Shown: positions 44,147 to 54,784 of the stretch, piece after piece | How the letters are laid out: every line of letters starts with the position of its first letter | How positions within the stretch are numbered: position 1 is the stretch's first letter | Assembly (NCBI RefSeq): GCF_022809715.1 | Contig: NZ_CP094459.1 | Location: 124,001-188,000, forward strand | Reading direction: 5' to 3' | From: Burkholderia pyrrocinia | Lineage (GTDB): Bacteria > Pseudomonadota > Gammaproteobacteria > Burkholderiales > Burkholderiaceae | Length of the DNA stretch: 64,000 nucleotides | Position numbers and translations under genes: made by a program | Notes under the pieces: generated by a model | Databases searched by the model: none | What the model saw: the letters and a program-made list of their open reading frames with translations, nothing else | What the model was told of the DNA's origin: nothing

Positions 44147-44575
44147 TCACGCCAGCACCAGCGGCGGCAGTGCCGCATCCATGCGCACCTGCGCGTGCTC
44201 CACCTCGATCACCACATAGCGCCGCGCGTCGGGCCACAGATGCGCGCGGCTTCCCGCATCCTCGTCGATCGTCGCGCGGCCCTGCACGAGCCAGGTCGTC
44301 TGGCGTACGAAATCGACGAACAGCAGCGCGACGGCCGGATTCACGAGCAGGTTGCCGATCGTGTTGAACAGATTGTTGCCTGCGAAGTCGGGCAGCACGA
44401 GCGTGCGGCGGTCGGGGATGTCGACGAGCGGTTCGAACGCGCCGTCGGCGCGCGGCTGGCGGCCGCGGTACGAGCAGTCGCTGTCGCCCGTCGCGTCGGC
44501 GGTCGCGACGATCAGGAACGCCTGCTCGCGGATGAACGCGACGGCGTCGTCGGTCAGGGGGGCCGGGTCGCTCAT
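44147..44575 (-). CDS. Pyridoxamine 5'-phosphate oxidase-like flavin-split-barrel protein
   Basis: The 142-residue protein has the pattern [20 protein letters not shown], then [64 protein letters not shown], typical of PPOX-class proteins that bind FMN, F420 or haem rather than true PdxH. ATG 44575 is used. It converges with the MFS gene and is divergent from the aldehyde dehydrogenase gene. A related protein lies on the other side of that gene (46.8 kb), sharing the LLFVDFVR segment and a following GRATI/L. Function is unknown. Confidence 0.78.
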   Translation of the reverse strand: MSDPAPLTDDAVAFIREQAFLIVATADATGDSDCSYRGRQPRADGAFEPLVDIPDRRTLVLPDFAGNNLFNTIGNLLVNPAVALLFVDFVRQTTWLVQGRATIDEDAGSRAHLWPDARRYVVIEVEHAQVRMDAALPPLVLA

Positions 44576-44691
44576 GGTGTCGGCCGGCGCGAACGCCGCT
44601 GCGTGTGGACGGGATGCGCGATTCGCACGCAAGCGACATGCCATGCGTCGCGACCTGTATGCCTGTGCGGTCCGGCACAGCCGCTGTGGAA

Positions 44692-44737
44692 ATTCAGAAC
44701 ACCGGCTACCCCGCTGCGCAGTCGCGGTGTTCCGAAT
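44692..44737 (+). promoter_or_regulatory. Inverted repeat, predicted enhancer site upstream of the sigma54 promoter
   Basis: ATTCAGAACACCG (44692-44704) and CGGTGTTCCGAAT (44725-44737) are inverted copies with one mismatch, separated by 20 bp. A further half-site GAACACGG occurs at 44764-44771. The centre is about 130 bp upstream of the -12 element, a usual distance for an enhancer-binding protein such as AcoR. No such activator gene is adjacent. Confidence 0.6.
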
Positions 44738-44829
44738 CGGCACACCCGCCGTGCTGCGTGCGTGAACACGGCACGGCGCGCACGCGGGCCGGCCGTGGTC
44801 GTCGTGCTTCCGTTCCGCTCCCGTCCGTT

Positions 44830-44845
44830 TGGCACGCATGTTGCG
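44830..44845 (+). promoter_or_regulatory. Sigma54 (-24/-12) promoter of the aldehyde dehydrogenase gene
   Basis: TGGCAC-GCATG-TTGC matches the sigma54 consensus TGGCAC-N5-TTGC perfectly, with GG and GC exactly 10 bp apart. Transcription would start near 44856, 55 bp before the ATG at 44911. The 335-bp gap from 44576 contains this promoter and the inverted repeat but no gene. Confidence 0.85.
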
Positions 44846-44910
44846 TAAACCGATGCAGCGCGATCCAACCGGCGCTGTACTTACACAAGCACGATGAACA
44901 GGAGACATGT

Positions 44911-46437
<1,527 letters not shown>

Positions 46438-46773
46438 CCCGATCGTCAACGCAGTGGCGAAGCGCCGGGACCGGCCGGTCGGCAAAGCAGCGCCGGCAGT
46501 ACGGTTGCCGGTGTTCGGCGGTGACACGCGTGATGCGCGGGCTGCGTAGAACGTTCGACGGCCGGGCGATGTTTGCCCGCCCGTCGCGCGGCTCACGCGC
46601 GGGTGCGATGTGCTGACTGCCTGCCATCCGGTCACCCGGCACTTCGCCATTTTCGACTTCGACATCCGACACCCGGCGCAGGCCTCGCACCGTCGCGGCC
46701 AGCGCCGGAAACGATACCGGCCGCCGCGGGTTCGCTGCGGCCCGGTGTGCCGATGCGTGTAACGAAAACCGGC
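46438..46773. other. Gap after the aldehyde dehydrogenase gene
   Basis: The 336-bp stretch has no supported gene. The reading frame of the next gene is open across part of it, but its residues are Arg/Pro/Ala-rich and lack similarity. A GGTGTTC near 46510 resembles half of the upstream inverted repeat. No convincing terminator was found. Confidence 0.4.
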
Positions 46774-47313
46774 ATGGCAGACCTTCCCCGATCCTTTCCG
46801 CGCCACCCCGTATTCCACGCGGGCGAACTCGACGCACAGCACCGCTTCGGCGTGGCGGACGAAGCCGAGCGGATGAGCGACGCCGTCACGACGCGCGTGA
46901 GCATCGGCGTGCGGCAGTTCGTCGAAACGCAGCCATTCATGTTCGTCGGCACTGCATGCGGGGGGCGCGCAGCCGTGACCTGTGACATCGTGCAGAGCCT
47001 GCGCGACGCGAACGGCGACCTGCTGCCCGTCGTCCGCGTGATCGACACGAAGACGCTGCGGTTCGCGTTGCCCGCGCACGGCGACGGCCGGCTCGACGCG
47101 ACAGCGTGCGACGGCAGCGGGGTCGGATTGCTGTTCGTCGATTTCGTGCGCGGCATCCGCTACCGGATCAACGGCCGCGCGACGCTGCGTGCCGATTTGC
47201 CCGAAGCGGACGCGGCGCCCTGGCCGGCCGGCAGCGCGATCGTCGAGCTGGCGGTCGCGCAGGCGTACGGCAACTGCGGCACGCGGGTCGTGCGGCTGAA
47301 ACCGGCCGGGTAG
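46774..47313 (+). CDS. PPOX-class flavin-split-barrel protein, larger paralogue
   Basis: The 179-residue protein has MADLPRSFPRHPVFHAGELD, QPFMFVGTACGGRAAVTCDI, then [30 protein letters not shown]. The last part aligns with the small protein at 44.1-44.6 kb, and the overall layout is that of pyridoxamine-phosphate-oxidase-like domains. Start choice is uncertain: ATG 46774 is used, with ATG 46753 as an alternative. It is on the same strand as the aldehyde dehydrogenase gene and may be its operon partner. Cofactor and substrate are unknown. Confidence 0.65.
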   Translation: MADLPRSFPRHPVFHAGELDAQHRFGVADEAERMSDAVTTRVSIGVRQFVETQPFMFVGTACGGRAAVTCDIVQSLRDANGDLLPVVRVIDTKTLRFALPAHGDGRLDATACDGSGVGLLFVDFVRGIRYRINGRATLRADLPEADAAPWPAGSAIVELAVAQAYGNCGTRVVRLKPAG

Positions 47314-47470
47314 CCGGTATTCGGTAGCCGGTGGCGACGGCGGCGAATATGCGCGGTCGCGGCGCGGATCGCACCGGCGGCGTGCGCGGCACGCCGCCTT
47401 CGGGTGCGCCCGTATCGCGCGAGCCGGCCGGGTAGCGTGAAATGACGGGTTGTGCGCCGGGCCGCGCGGT

Positions 47471-47487
47471 TCGGCACGGGACTTGCG
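47471..47487 (+). promoter_or_regulatory. Sigma54-like promoter before the EutR-like gene
   Basis: TCGGCAC-GGGAC-TTGCG keeps the invariant GG (47473-47474) and GC (47485-47486) with 10 bp between them and matches most of the sigma54 consensus. It lies 38 bp before the start codon. Confidence 0.55.
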
Positions 47488-47524
47488 TGACAGATGCGGT
47501 TCCGGGCAGGTGAGGGAGAACACG

Positions 47525-48559
47525 ATGGATCAACACGTGGCGAGTATCGAAGAACCGACGGCCGAAGACACGCGTCGCAACGCGCAAGGCGACGACGCGC
47601 TGGCCGGGCAGGCCGTCGTCAGCGTCGCGCACGACGCGGACGAGCAGGCGCGCAACCTGATCGGCTGGCGGCAGACCTACGACCAGCTCGCGGCCGGCCG
47701 CTTCGTCGGCACGCTGACCGAGCTGCCGCTCGACACGATGAAGCTGTTTCGAGAATCGACGAGCCACCTGCTGCGCCAGGCATGCGAGGTGCGCGGCGAT
47801 GCATACTGGTTCGGCATCCCGCTCGTGTGCGACGGTACGGCACGCGTCGATGCATGCCGGATCGGGCCCGGCGCGCTCGCGTTCCGGCCCGGCAACGTCG
47901 AATTCGAGCTGCTGACGCCCGCGCAGTTCTCGATCTACGGCGTCGTCGTGCGCGGCGACGTGCTGCGCCGCTATGCGGAGGAGGTCGAACGCCGCGCGCT
48001 CGACGAGCGGCTGTTCACGCAGCGCGTGATGCAGGTCGGCGATGCGCGGCTCGCGCGCCTGTGCGCGCTGCTCGGCCGCCGGCTCGACGGCGCGGTGGCC
48101 GTGGCCGGCCCGCTGCCAGATGCGCAGCGCGACGATCTGCAGGCCGAGGTGCTGGCCGCACTGTTCGATGCGTGCGCGCAACCGGGCGACGACGGTGCCG
48201 GCCGCGCGCCGTCGACGCGCCGCTGGATCGTCGAGCAGGCGCGCGACTACGTGCTTGCGCACCGCACGCGCCCGGTCGGCGTGCCCGAGCTGTGCGAACA
48301 GCTGCACGTGAGCCGGCGCACGCTGCAGTACTGCTTTCAGGACGTGCTCGGGATGGCGCCCGCGACCTATCTGCGCACGCTGCGGCTGAACGGCGCGCGG
48401 CGCGATCTGTGCGGGCGCGCGGCCGGCTCGGTGCAGGACGTCGCGGAGGCGTGGGGCTTCTGGCATCTCAGCCAGTTCGCGACCGATTACCGAAGGCTGT
48501 TCGGCAAGCGGCCGTCGGAGACGCTGCGCGATCGCGCGGCGATGGTCGCGGCGGGGTGA
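47525..48559 (+). CDS. eutR: AraC-family regulator, EutR-like
   Basis: The 344-residue protein resembles E. coli EutR along most of its length in recalled sequence: IGWRQTYDQLAAGRFVGTLT, FGIPLVCDG, RPGNVEFELLTPAQFSIYGV. The C-terminal AraC domain begins around residue 235 (LCEQLHVSRRTLQYCFQDVL), with QDVAEAWGFWHLSQFATDYR. EutR activates ethanolamine genes in response to ethanolamine plus adenosylcobalamin. Location beside the acetaldehyde dehydrogenase and near eat-eutBC supports the same role. The start is ATG 47525 after GAGGGAGAACACG. The N-terminal 30 residues are variable and acidic. Confidence 0.82.
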   Translation: MDQHVASIEEPTAEDTRRNAQGDDALAGQAVVSVAHDADEQARNLIGWRQTYDQLAAGRFVGTLTELPLDTMKLFRESTSHLLRQACEVRGDAYWFGIPLVCDGTARVDACRIGPGALAFRPGNVEFELLTPAQFSIYGVVVRGDVLRRYAEEVERRALDERLFTQRVMQVGDARLARLCALLGRRLDGAVAVAGPLPDAQRDDLQAEVLAALFDACAQPGDDGAGRAPSTRRWIVEQARDYVLAHRTRPVGVPELCEQLHVSRRTLQYCFQDVLGMAPATYLRTLRLNGARRDLCGRAAGSVQDVAEAWGFWHLSQFATDYRRLFGKRPSETLRDRAAMVAAG

Positions 48560-48595
48560 TCACGGCGTTCCGGCTGGCTGCCGCGCGCTGTTTTC

Positions 48596-49684
48596 TTATC
48601 CGGTGATCGCCGCCGCTTCGCGCGGCGCCGGCCACGCGAGCGCATCCCAGTCGATCGCGCGATACGTGGCCTCGACCGCCGCGAGATCGTCCGGCCGCTC
48701 GCTGCGATGCAGCCCGTGCAATTCGGCCGGCACGTCGAGCGCGACCGGCACGCAATGCGGATAGTCGCGCACGCGCAGCGCCGGCCCGATCGTCGTGAAA
48801 CACGCGAGCGTCGGCACGTCGAAACCGTCGGCGAGATGCAGCGCGGCCGTGTCGGGCGCGAACAGCAGGCTGGCACCCTTGATCCATGCGATGAAGCGCG
48901 CGGTGTCGGTCGCGTCGCCGCTCACGTCGGTGTAGGCCGGATGCGCGACGGGGTCGAACCCGGCCACCGGCAGCCCGTAGCGTTGCGCGAGCCGTTCCAC
49001 GAACGCCGCGCGTAGCGCGGGCGGCACGCTGCGCACCGCGGTGCTCGCATTCGGACAGAACAGCACGTACGGCCGCTGCCATGCGGCCGGCAGCGCGGGC
49101 AGCGGCAGCCGCGCGAGCCAGCGGTTGCGCTTCGCGGCGGCCGGCACGGCGGCCGGGTCGGCGCCGAGCGCGTCGAGGAAGAAATCGATCATCGGCAGCC
49201 GCGCGAACGCGGGCCAGTACAGGTGATTGCCGACGTCGATGCACGGCGCGTCCGCGGGCAGCGCGTCGACGGCGCACGGCAGCGTGCGCGACGGCGCGAC
49301 GACGTCGGCCGCGAGCGCATACAGCGCGTCGACATAGCGCGGCGTGCGGGCCGGCCGGTACAGCGTGAAACGCAGGCCCGCGTGCGCCGCGCGCAGTGCG
49401 GCGAGCGCGGTCAGCCCGATCACCGAATCGCCGAGCGTGACGCCCATCCCGTTGATCACGTGCACATGCCGCGCGGCGTCGTAGTCGAGCCGGAATGGCC
49501 GATGCGCGGCATGCAGCAGGCCGAGCGCGGGCGCGGCAGGCACGTGGCCGACTGCGCGGGTGCTGCCGTGCTCGACGTCGTACGGCGCGACGAGCGTGCC
49601 GTCCGGCGCGAGCAGCGTGCCGGGGAGCACGAGCGCGTCGTCGTGCGACAGCGCGACGCCGGACGGCGCGGTGCGCGTTTCCAC
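48596..49684 (-). CDS. Glycosyltransferase family 9 (heptosyltransferase-like) protein
   Basis: The 362-residue protein has an unusual first 70 residues (LVLPGTLLAPDGTLVAPYDV, resembling neither a signal nor a known domain). A two-Rossmann-fold region then follows: HVINGMGVTLGDSVIGLTAL, YVLFCPNASTAVRSVPPALR and LLFAPDTAALHLADGFDVPT, the last recalling the GPMHLA-type nucleotide-sugar motif of ADP-heptose transferases. The start is GTG 49684, two bases after the stop of the TPP-enzyme gene, indicating tight coupling. No other LPS genes are nearby, so the acceptor is unknown and the enzyme may modify a small molecule. Confidence 0.7.
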   Translation of the reverse strand: METRTAPSGVALSHDDALVLPGTLLAPDGTLVAPYDVEHGSTRAVGHVPAAPALGLLHAAHRPFRLDYDAARHVHVINGMGVTLGDSVIGLTALAALRAAHAGLRFTLYRPARTPRYVDALYALAADVVAPSRTLPCAVDALPADAPCIDVGNHLYWPAFARLPMIDFFLDALGADPAAVPAAAKRNRWLARLPLPALPAAWQRPYVLFCPNASTAVRSVPPALRAAFVERLAQRYGLPVAGFDPVAHPAYTDVSGDATDTARFIAWIKGASLLFAPDTAALHLADGFDVPTLACFTTIGPALRVRDYPHCVPVALDVPAELHGLHRSERPDDLAAVEATYRAIDWDALAWPAPREAAAITG

Positions 49685-49686
49685 CG

Positions 49687-51390
49687 TTATCCGCCGCGCG
49701 CGCGGCGGCCCTGCTCGCGGATCTGTTCTAGCGTCGCGGCCGGCGTGCTGGCGTCCTGCGGGATGCGGATCTCGATCAGCGCCGGCAGCCCGCAGGTCAG
49801 TGCGCGCTCGAGCGCGGGCGCGAAATCGGCGGTGCGCTCGACCGTCTCGCCATGCGCGCCGAACGCGCGCGCATACGCGGCGAAATCGGGATTCGTGAGC
49901 CCCGTGCCGTGCACTCGGCCCGGGTAGTTGCGCTCCTGATGCATGCGGATCGTGCCGAAATGCCCGTTGTTGACGACGATCGCGACGATGTTCAGTCCGT
50001 ACTGCATCGCGGTGGCAAGCTCGTTGCCGGCCATCATGAAGCAGCCGTCGCCCGCGAGCGCGACGACGGCCCGCGACGGGTACAGCGATTTCGCGGCGAG
50101 CGCGGCCGGGATGCCGTAGCCCATCGCGCCGCTCGTCGGCGCGAGCTGCGAGCGGAAGTGCCGGTACGCGAAGTGGCGATGCAGCCAGATCGCATAGTTG
50201 CCGGCGCCGTTGGTCAGGATCGCGTCGTGCGGCAGGCGCTCGCGCAACTGCACCATCACGTCGCCGAGCTGGACGTCGCCGGGCATCGGCAGCGGCGCAT
50301 GCCATTCGCGGTACGCGCGATGCGCGTCGGCGGCCGTGCCGGCCCACGCGGGGTGATCGGGCGGTTCGAGCGCGGCGAGCGGCGCGGCGATCTCGGGCAT
50401 CCCCGACACGATCGGCAGGTCGGCCGCATACACGCGGCCGAGCTCGTCCGCGCCCTGGTGCACGTGGATCAGCGTCTGGCGGGTCTTCGGGATGTCGAGC
50501 AGCGTGTAGCCGCCGGTCGTCGCTTCGCCGAGGCGCGGCCCGATCACGAGCAGCAGGTCGGCGTCGCGGATGCGCTTCGCGAGCGCCGGATTGATCCCGA
50601 GCCCGACGTCGCCCGCATAGTTCGGGTGCGCGTTGTCGATCGTGTCCTGATAGCGGAACGCGCACGCGACCGGCAGTTGCCAGCGCTCGACGAAGGTGCG
50701 CAGGTTCGCGCACGCGTCGGGTGTCCAGCCGCTGCCGCCGACGATCGCGAACGGCCGCTCCGCGCGCGCGAGCCGCTCGCGCAGTTCGTCGATCTGCGCG
50801 GCCGACGGCGCGGCGGCGACGCGTTTCGCGGCCGGCACGACGGGCTGCGGCGCGCACGCTTCGGACAGCACGTCTTCCGGCAGCGCGAGCACGACCGGGC
50901 CCGGACGGCCCGACATCGCGACGTGGAACGCGTGGCTCAGGTATTCGGGGATGCGGCGCGGGTCGTCGATCTGCGCGACCCATTTCGCCATCTGGCCGAA
51001 CATCCGGCGGTAGTCGATTTCCTGGAAGGCTTCGCGGTCGAGGTGCTCGCGTGCGCACTGGCCGACGAACAGGATCATCGGCGTCGAATCCTGGAATGCG
51101 GTGTGCACGCCGATCGACGCATGCGTCGCGCCGGGCCCGCGCGTGACGAACGCGATGCCGGGGCGGCCCGTCAGCTTGCCGACGGCCTCGGCCATGTTCG
51201 CGGCGGCCGCCTCGTGGCGGCAGACGACCGTCTGGATGCGCGCGGTGTCGTCCGCCAGCGCATCGAGTACGGCGAGGAAACTCTCGCCCGGCACGCAGAA
51301 CACGCGTTCGACGTGATTGGCGAGCAACGCATCGACGAGCAGTCGCGCACCGGTGGTGGCGCGCGGCTCGAGATCCTTGGAATGCGACAT
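49687..51390 (-). CDS. Thiamine-diphosphate-dependent enzyme (acetolactate-synthase-like)
   Basis: The 567-residue protein has the three-domain layout of the POX/ALS family. The TPP-activating Glu is in VVCRHEAAAANMAEAVG (about residue 62), the central domain carries FAIVGGSGWTPDA, and the cofactor motif is GDGCFMMAGNELATAMQYGL ending in NN. It lacks features that would name a substrate. Acetolactate synthase, benzaldehyde lyase-like, oxalyl-CoA or phosphonopyruvate-type activities are all possible. A second subunit (IlvN) is absent, arguing against a biosynthetic acetolactate synthase. It is the first gene of a two-gene unit with the glycosyltransferase. Confidence 0.83.
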   Translation of the reverse strand: MSHSKDLEPRATTGARLLVDALLANHVERVFCVPGESFLAVLDALADDTARIQTVVCRHEAAAANMAEAVGKLTGRPGIAFVTRGPGATHASIGVHTAFQDSTPMILFVGQCAREHLDREAFQEIDYRRMFGQMAKWVAQIDDPRRIPEYLSHAFHVAMSGRPGPVVLALPEDVLSEACAPQPVVPAAKRVAAAPSAAQIDELRERLARAERPFAIVGGSGWTPDACANLRTFVERWQLPVACAFRYQDTIDNAHPNYAGDVGLGINPALAKRIRDADLLLVIGPRLGEATTGGYTLLDIPKTRQTLIHVHQGADELGRVYAADLPIVSGMPEIAAPLAALEPPDHPAWAGTAADAHRAYREWHAPLPMPGDVQLGDVMVQLRERLPHDAILTNGAGNYAIWLHRHFAYRHFRSQLAPTSGAMGYGIPAALAAKSLYPSRAVVALAGDGCFMMAGNELATAMQYGLNIVAIVVNNGHFGTIRMHQERNYPGRVHGTGLTNPDFAAYARAFGAHGETVERTADFAPALERALTCGLPALIEIRIPQDASTPAATLEQIREQGRRARGG

Positions 51391-51666
51391 GGGCTGCCGT
51401 CTCCCTGGGTAGCGGGACGTACAGCTTACGCCTGTCGGCGGGGCCGTGAAAAGTGTCGGAACACGGAGTGATCCGGACGGCGCGTCGCCCGTGTTGGCCG
51501 GATGCGGTTGGCCGAAAGGGTGACTTGTGCGTGATCGCTCGAGCTACGGATGTCGAGGCGAATGCGGGTCTCGATCATCGATGCCGCACCTCCCAAGTAA
51601 CAATAAAACGGGAGGCCATTCAATAGTAAAATTTCCCGGGATGACTAACGGTATCGAGAATCCATC

Positions 51667-52128
51667 ATGGCAACCGAAACGATCGATCAAAAGACGCTCG
51701 TCCAGCTCGTCGAGGCCGGCGCCGTGCGCGCCGCGCGCGTGATCGGCTGCGGCAACGGCTGGGCCGTTTCGGCCCGTTGCGGCACAAGCGAACGGCTCCT
51801 GTCGGCCAAGCGCGGCGACGTGCGCGTGTTCCGCCGTTTTGAAACGCTGGTCGGGTTTCTGCGCGAAATAGGCATCAGCCGGTTCGATGTGGACGCGTCG
51901 GATTTCGACCCGGATGCAGCCGGCCGGGCGACCCGGCCCGATCGTGCGGCCGCGCTGAAAGCGGCCCATGAAGCGGCCGTCCACGACCGCTGGTTTCGCG
52001 AGCAGGTGCAGCAGGCGCTGGACGATCCGCGCCCGTCGATTCCCGATGCCGAGGTCAGCGCAGAGTTTGCGTCGCGCCGTGCCGCGCTGCGTCAACGGAT
52101 CGCGGGCAAGCGGGGTAATGCTGCTTGA
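51667..52128 (+). CDS. Putative antitoxin, ParC-type partition-associated/RelB-like protein
   Basis: The 153-residue protein has an N-terminal part (TIDQKTLVQLVEAGAVRAAR, then GWAVSARCGTSERLLSAKRGDVRVFRRFETLVGFL) that resembles plasmid ParC-type accessory proteins. The C-terminal part (AAHEAAVHDRWFREQVQQAL, then DDPRPSIPDAEVSAEF) is the toxin-wrapping tail usual for antitoxins of RelE/ParE toxins. Its stop overlaps the toxin start (TTGA). The upstream 270 bp is A+T-rich for this genome (51590-51660) and probably holds the promoter. ATG 51667 is used. Confidence 0.75.
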   Translation: MATETIDQKTLVQLVEAGAVRAARVIGCGNGWAVSARCGTSERLLSAKRGDVRVFRRFETLVGFLREIGISRFDVDASDFDPDAAGRATRPDRAAALKAAHEAAVHDRWFREQVQQALDDPRPSIPDAEVSAEFASRRAALRQRIAGKRGNAA

Positions 52129-52409
52129 CCCTCGCGCTGCATTGGCACCCGAAGGCGCGCGAGGACCGCGCCGCGATCATGGACTACATCGGCCGGGACG
52201 ACCCGCTGGCCGCGCTCGAACTGGACGAGCGATTGGAGGAGCGGGCCGCGGCGTTGCCCGCGTGCGCCGAACTGTATCGGCAAGGGCGCGTGGCGGGCAC
52301 ACGCGAGCTGGTGGTCGCGCCGAACTACGTGCTCGTGTATCGCATCCGGCCGGCCGACAACATCGTGGAGATCCTCCGCGTATTGCATGCGCGGCGGCAA
52401 TGGCCGTGA
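52125..52409 (+). CDS. RelE/ParE-family toxin
   Basis: The 94-residue protein has the compact toxin fold pattern: LHWHPKAREDRAAIMDYIGR, then DDPLAALELDERLEERAAAL, VAGTRELVVAPNYVLVYRIR and IVEILRVLHARRQWP. The last two are the characteristic ParE/RelE core strands and C-terminus. It begins with TTG overlapping the antitoxin stop by four bases, which fits coupled translation and low toxin output. The target (gyrase for ParE, ribosome-bound mRNA for RelE) cannot be told from the sequence. Confidence 0.82.
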   Translation: MTLALHWHPKAREDRAAIMDYIGRDDPLAALELDERLEERAAALPACAELYRQGRVAGTRELVVAPNYVLVYRIRPADNIVEILRVLHARRQWP

Positions 52410-52598
52410 TGCATCGCGCCGGGCTCGGTGCTCGACGCTATTCACCAAGTGTCGGAACGGGGCTGAATCAAGCCATCAAGCACCGGAGGAACATCATGAC
52501 GGGAGGGGAAAGATGGAAGTGCCAGTGTTCGCTTACGGATCGAGGCACCGCCCATTGAGCATACCGCTGCCGAACGGATCGTCATGTACACACATGGA
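52410..52598. other. Gap between two toxin-antitoxin modules
   Basis: No firm gene is seen. A 20-codon frame at 52496-52558 (MTGGERWKCQCSLTDRGTAH) has a good ribosome site (GGAGGAACATC) and might be a leader peptide or a remnant. The base composition is more A+T-rich than the core genome on either side. Confidence 0.35.
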
Positions 52599-52645
52599 TT
52601 TACATGATATCGGAAACGATCTAAAGTACATCCGACGTACATCCG
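52599..52645 (+). promoter_or_regulatory. Promoter and direct-repeat operator of the vapBC module
   Basis: TTTACA (52599-52604) and TAAAGT (52622-52627) are 17 bp apart. GTACATCCG is repeated directly at 52626-52634 and 52637-52645, an 11-bp period that places both copies on one face of the helix, just downstream of the -10. This suits autorepression by the VapBC complex. Confidence 0.65.
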
Positions 52646-52659
52646 GATCGGAGATCGAC

Positions 52660-52896
52660 ATGCATACCACCAGGGTATTTCGGAACGGCAACTCGCAGGC
52701 CGTACGGATTCCAGCAGACCTTGCTTATGAGCGTAGCGATATCGAGCTGGAAATCGAGCGGGTGGGTGACGAAATCCGTATTCGGCCTATGCGGCGGCCT
52801 CTGACCTGTGTGCTCGAGAAGTTTGCGAAATTCGGGCCGGATTTCATGTCCGAAGGACGCGGCGATCAGGAGCAGGCTGAGCGCGAGGGTCTGTGA
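52660..52896 (+). CDS. vapB: VapB-type antitoxin (SpoVT/AbrB fold)
   Basis: The 78-residue protein has the swapped-hairpin AbrB DNA-binding domain at the N-terminus (MHTTRVFRNGNSQAVRIPAD) and a C-terminal tail (FAKFGPDFMSEGRGDQEQAE) expected to wrap the toxin. ATG 52660 follows the operator repeats. The frame is open further upstream, but the extra residues are non-conserved and would lie within the promoter. Its stop overlaps the start of the toxin gene. Confidence 0.9.
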   Translation: MHTTRVFRNGNSQAVRIPADLAYERSDIELEIERVGDEIRIRPMRRPLTCVLEKFAKFGPDFMSEGRGDQEQAEREGL

Positions 52897-53306
52897 TGCC
52901 GCGCTACATGCTCGACACCAACATGTGCATCTATCTGATGAGGAATCAGCCGGAGCAGGTCGCAAGACGGTTTGCGCAGTGTTACACGGGGGACGTCGTG
53001 ATGTCGGCGGTCACGTATGCCGAGCTCGAGTACGGTGTCGCGGTGTGCGCGAATCCTGACCGGGAGCGTCTAAATCTTGCCGCGCTGGTCGAGGATATTC
53101 CCGTTGCGCCGTTCGATGTGGCGGCTGCGCAAGCGTACGGTCCTGTTCGCGACGCGACCCGCGAACGGAAGAAGGATCATCTCGACAAGCTGATCGCGGC
53201 CCACGCTGTGTCGCTCGATGTCGTCCTCGTGACCAACAACGAGCGGGACTTCGCGAGCTATCCGGGGTTGCGACTGGAAAACTGGCTGAACGATTCGTGT
53301 CCGTGA
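52896..53306 (+). CDS. vapC: VapC-type PIN-domain toxin ribonuclease
   Basis: The 136-residue PIN domain has the four acidic positions in YMLDTNMCIYLMR, TYAELEYGV, KDHLDKLIAAHA and TNNERDF; the end PGLRLENW is typical of VapC. The family cleaves specific RNAs, usually initiator tRNA or rRNA. Its ATG (52896) overlaps the antitoxin TGA by one base; a GTG three bases earlier is an alternative. The usual glycine just before the third acidic residue is replaced by the basic stretch RERKK, a small departure from common VapC sequences. Confidence 0.9.
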   Translation: MPRYMLDTNMCIYLMRNQPEQVARRFAQCYTGDVVMSAVTYAELEYGVAVCANPDRERLNLAALVEDIPVAPFDVAAAQAYGPVRDATRERKKDHLDKLIAAHAVSLDVVLVTNNERDFASYPGLRLENWLNDSCP

Positions 53307-53364
53307 CTACGTCCGGCGGTAATGCGGGACGTCAATCCGCCTCGCGTTACCGTCGGACCCGGCA

Positions 53365-54753
<1,389 letters not shown>

Positions 54754-54784
54754 TTCGATACCTGCCTTGCTTATAAGAGTAGTG

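Noticed and set aside
49687..51390. Biosynthetic acetolactate synthase IlvB
   Set aside because: There is no adjacent ilvN or ilvC and the partner gene is a glycosyltransferase, so only the family-level TPP-enzyme call is kept.
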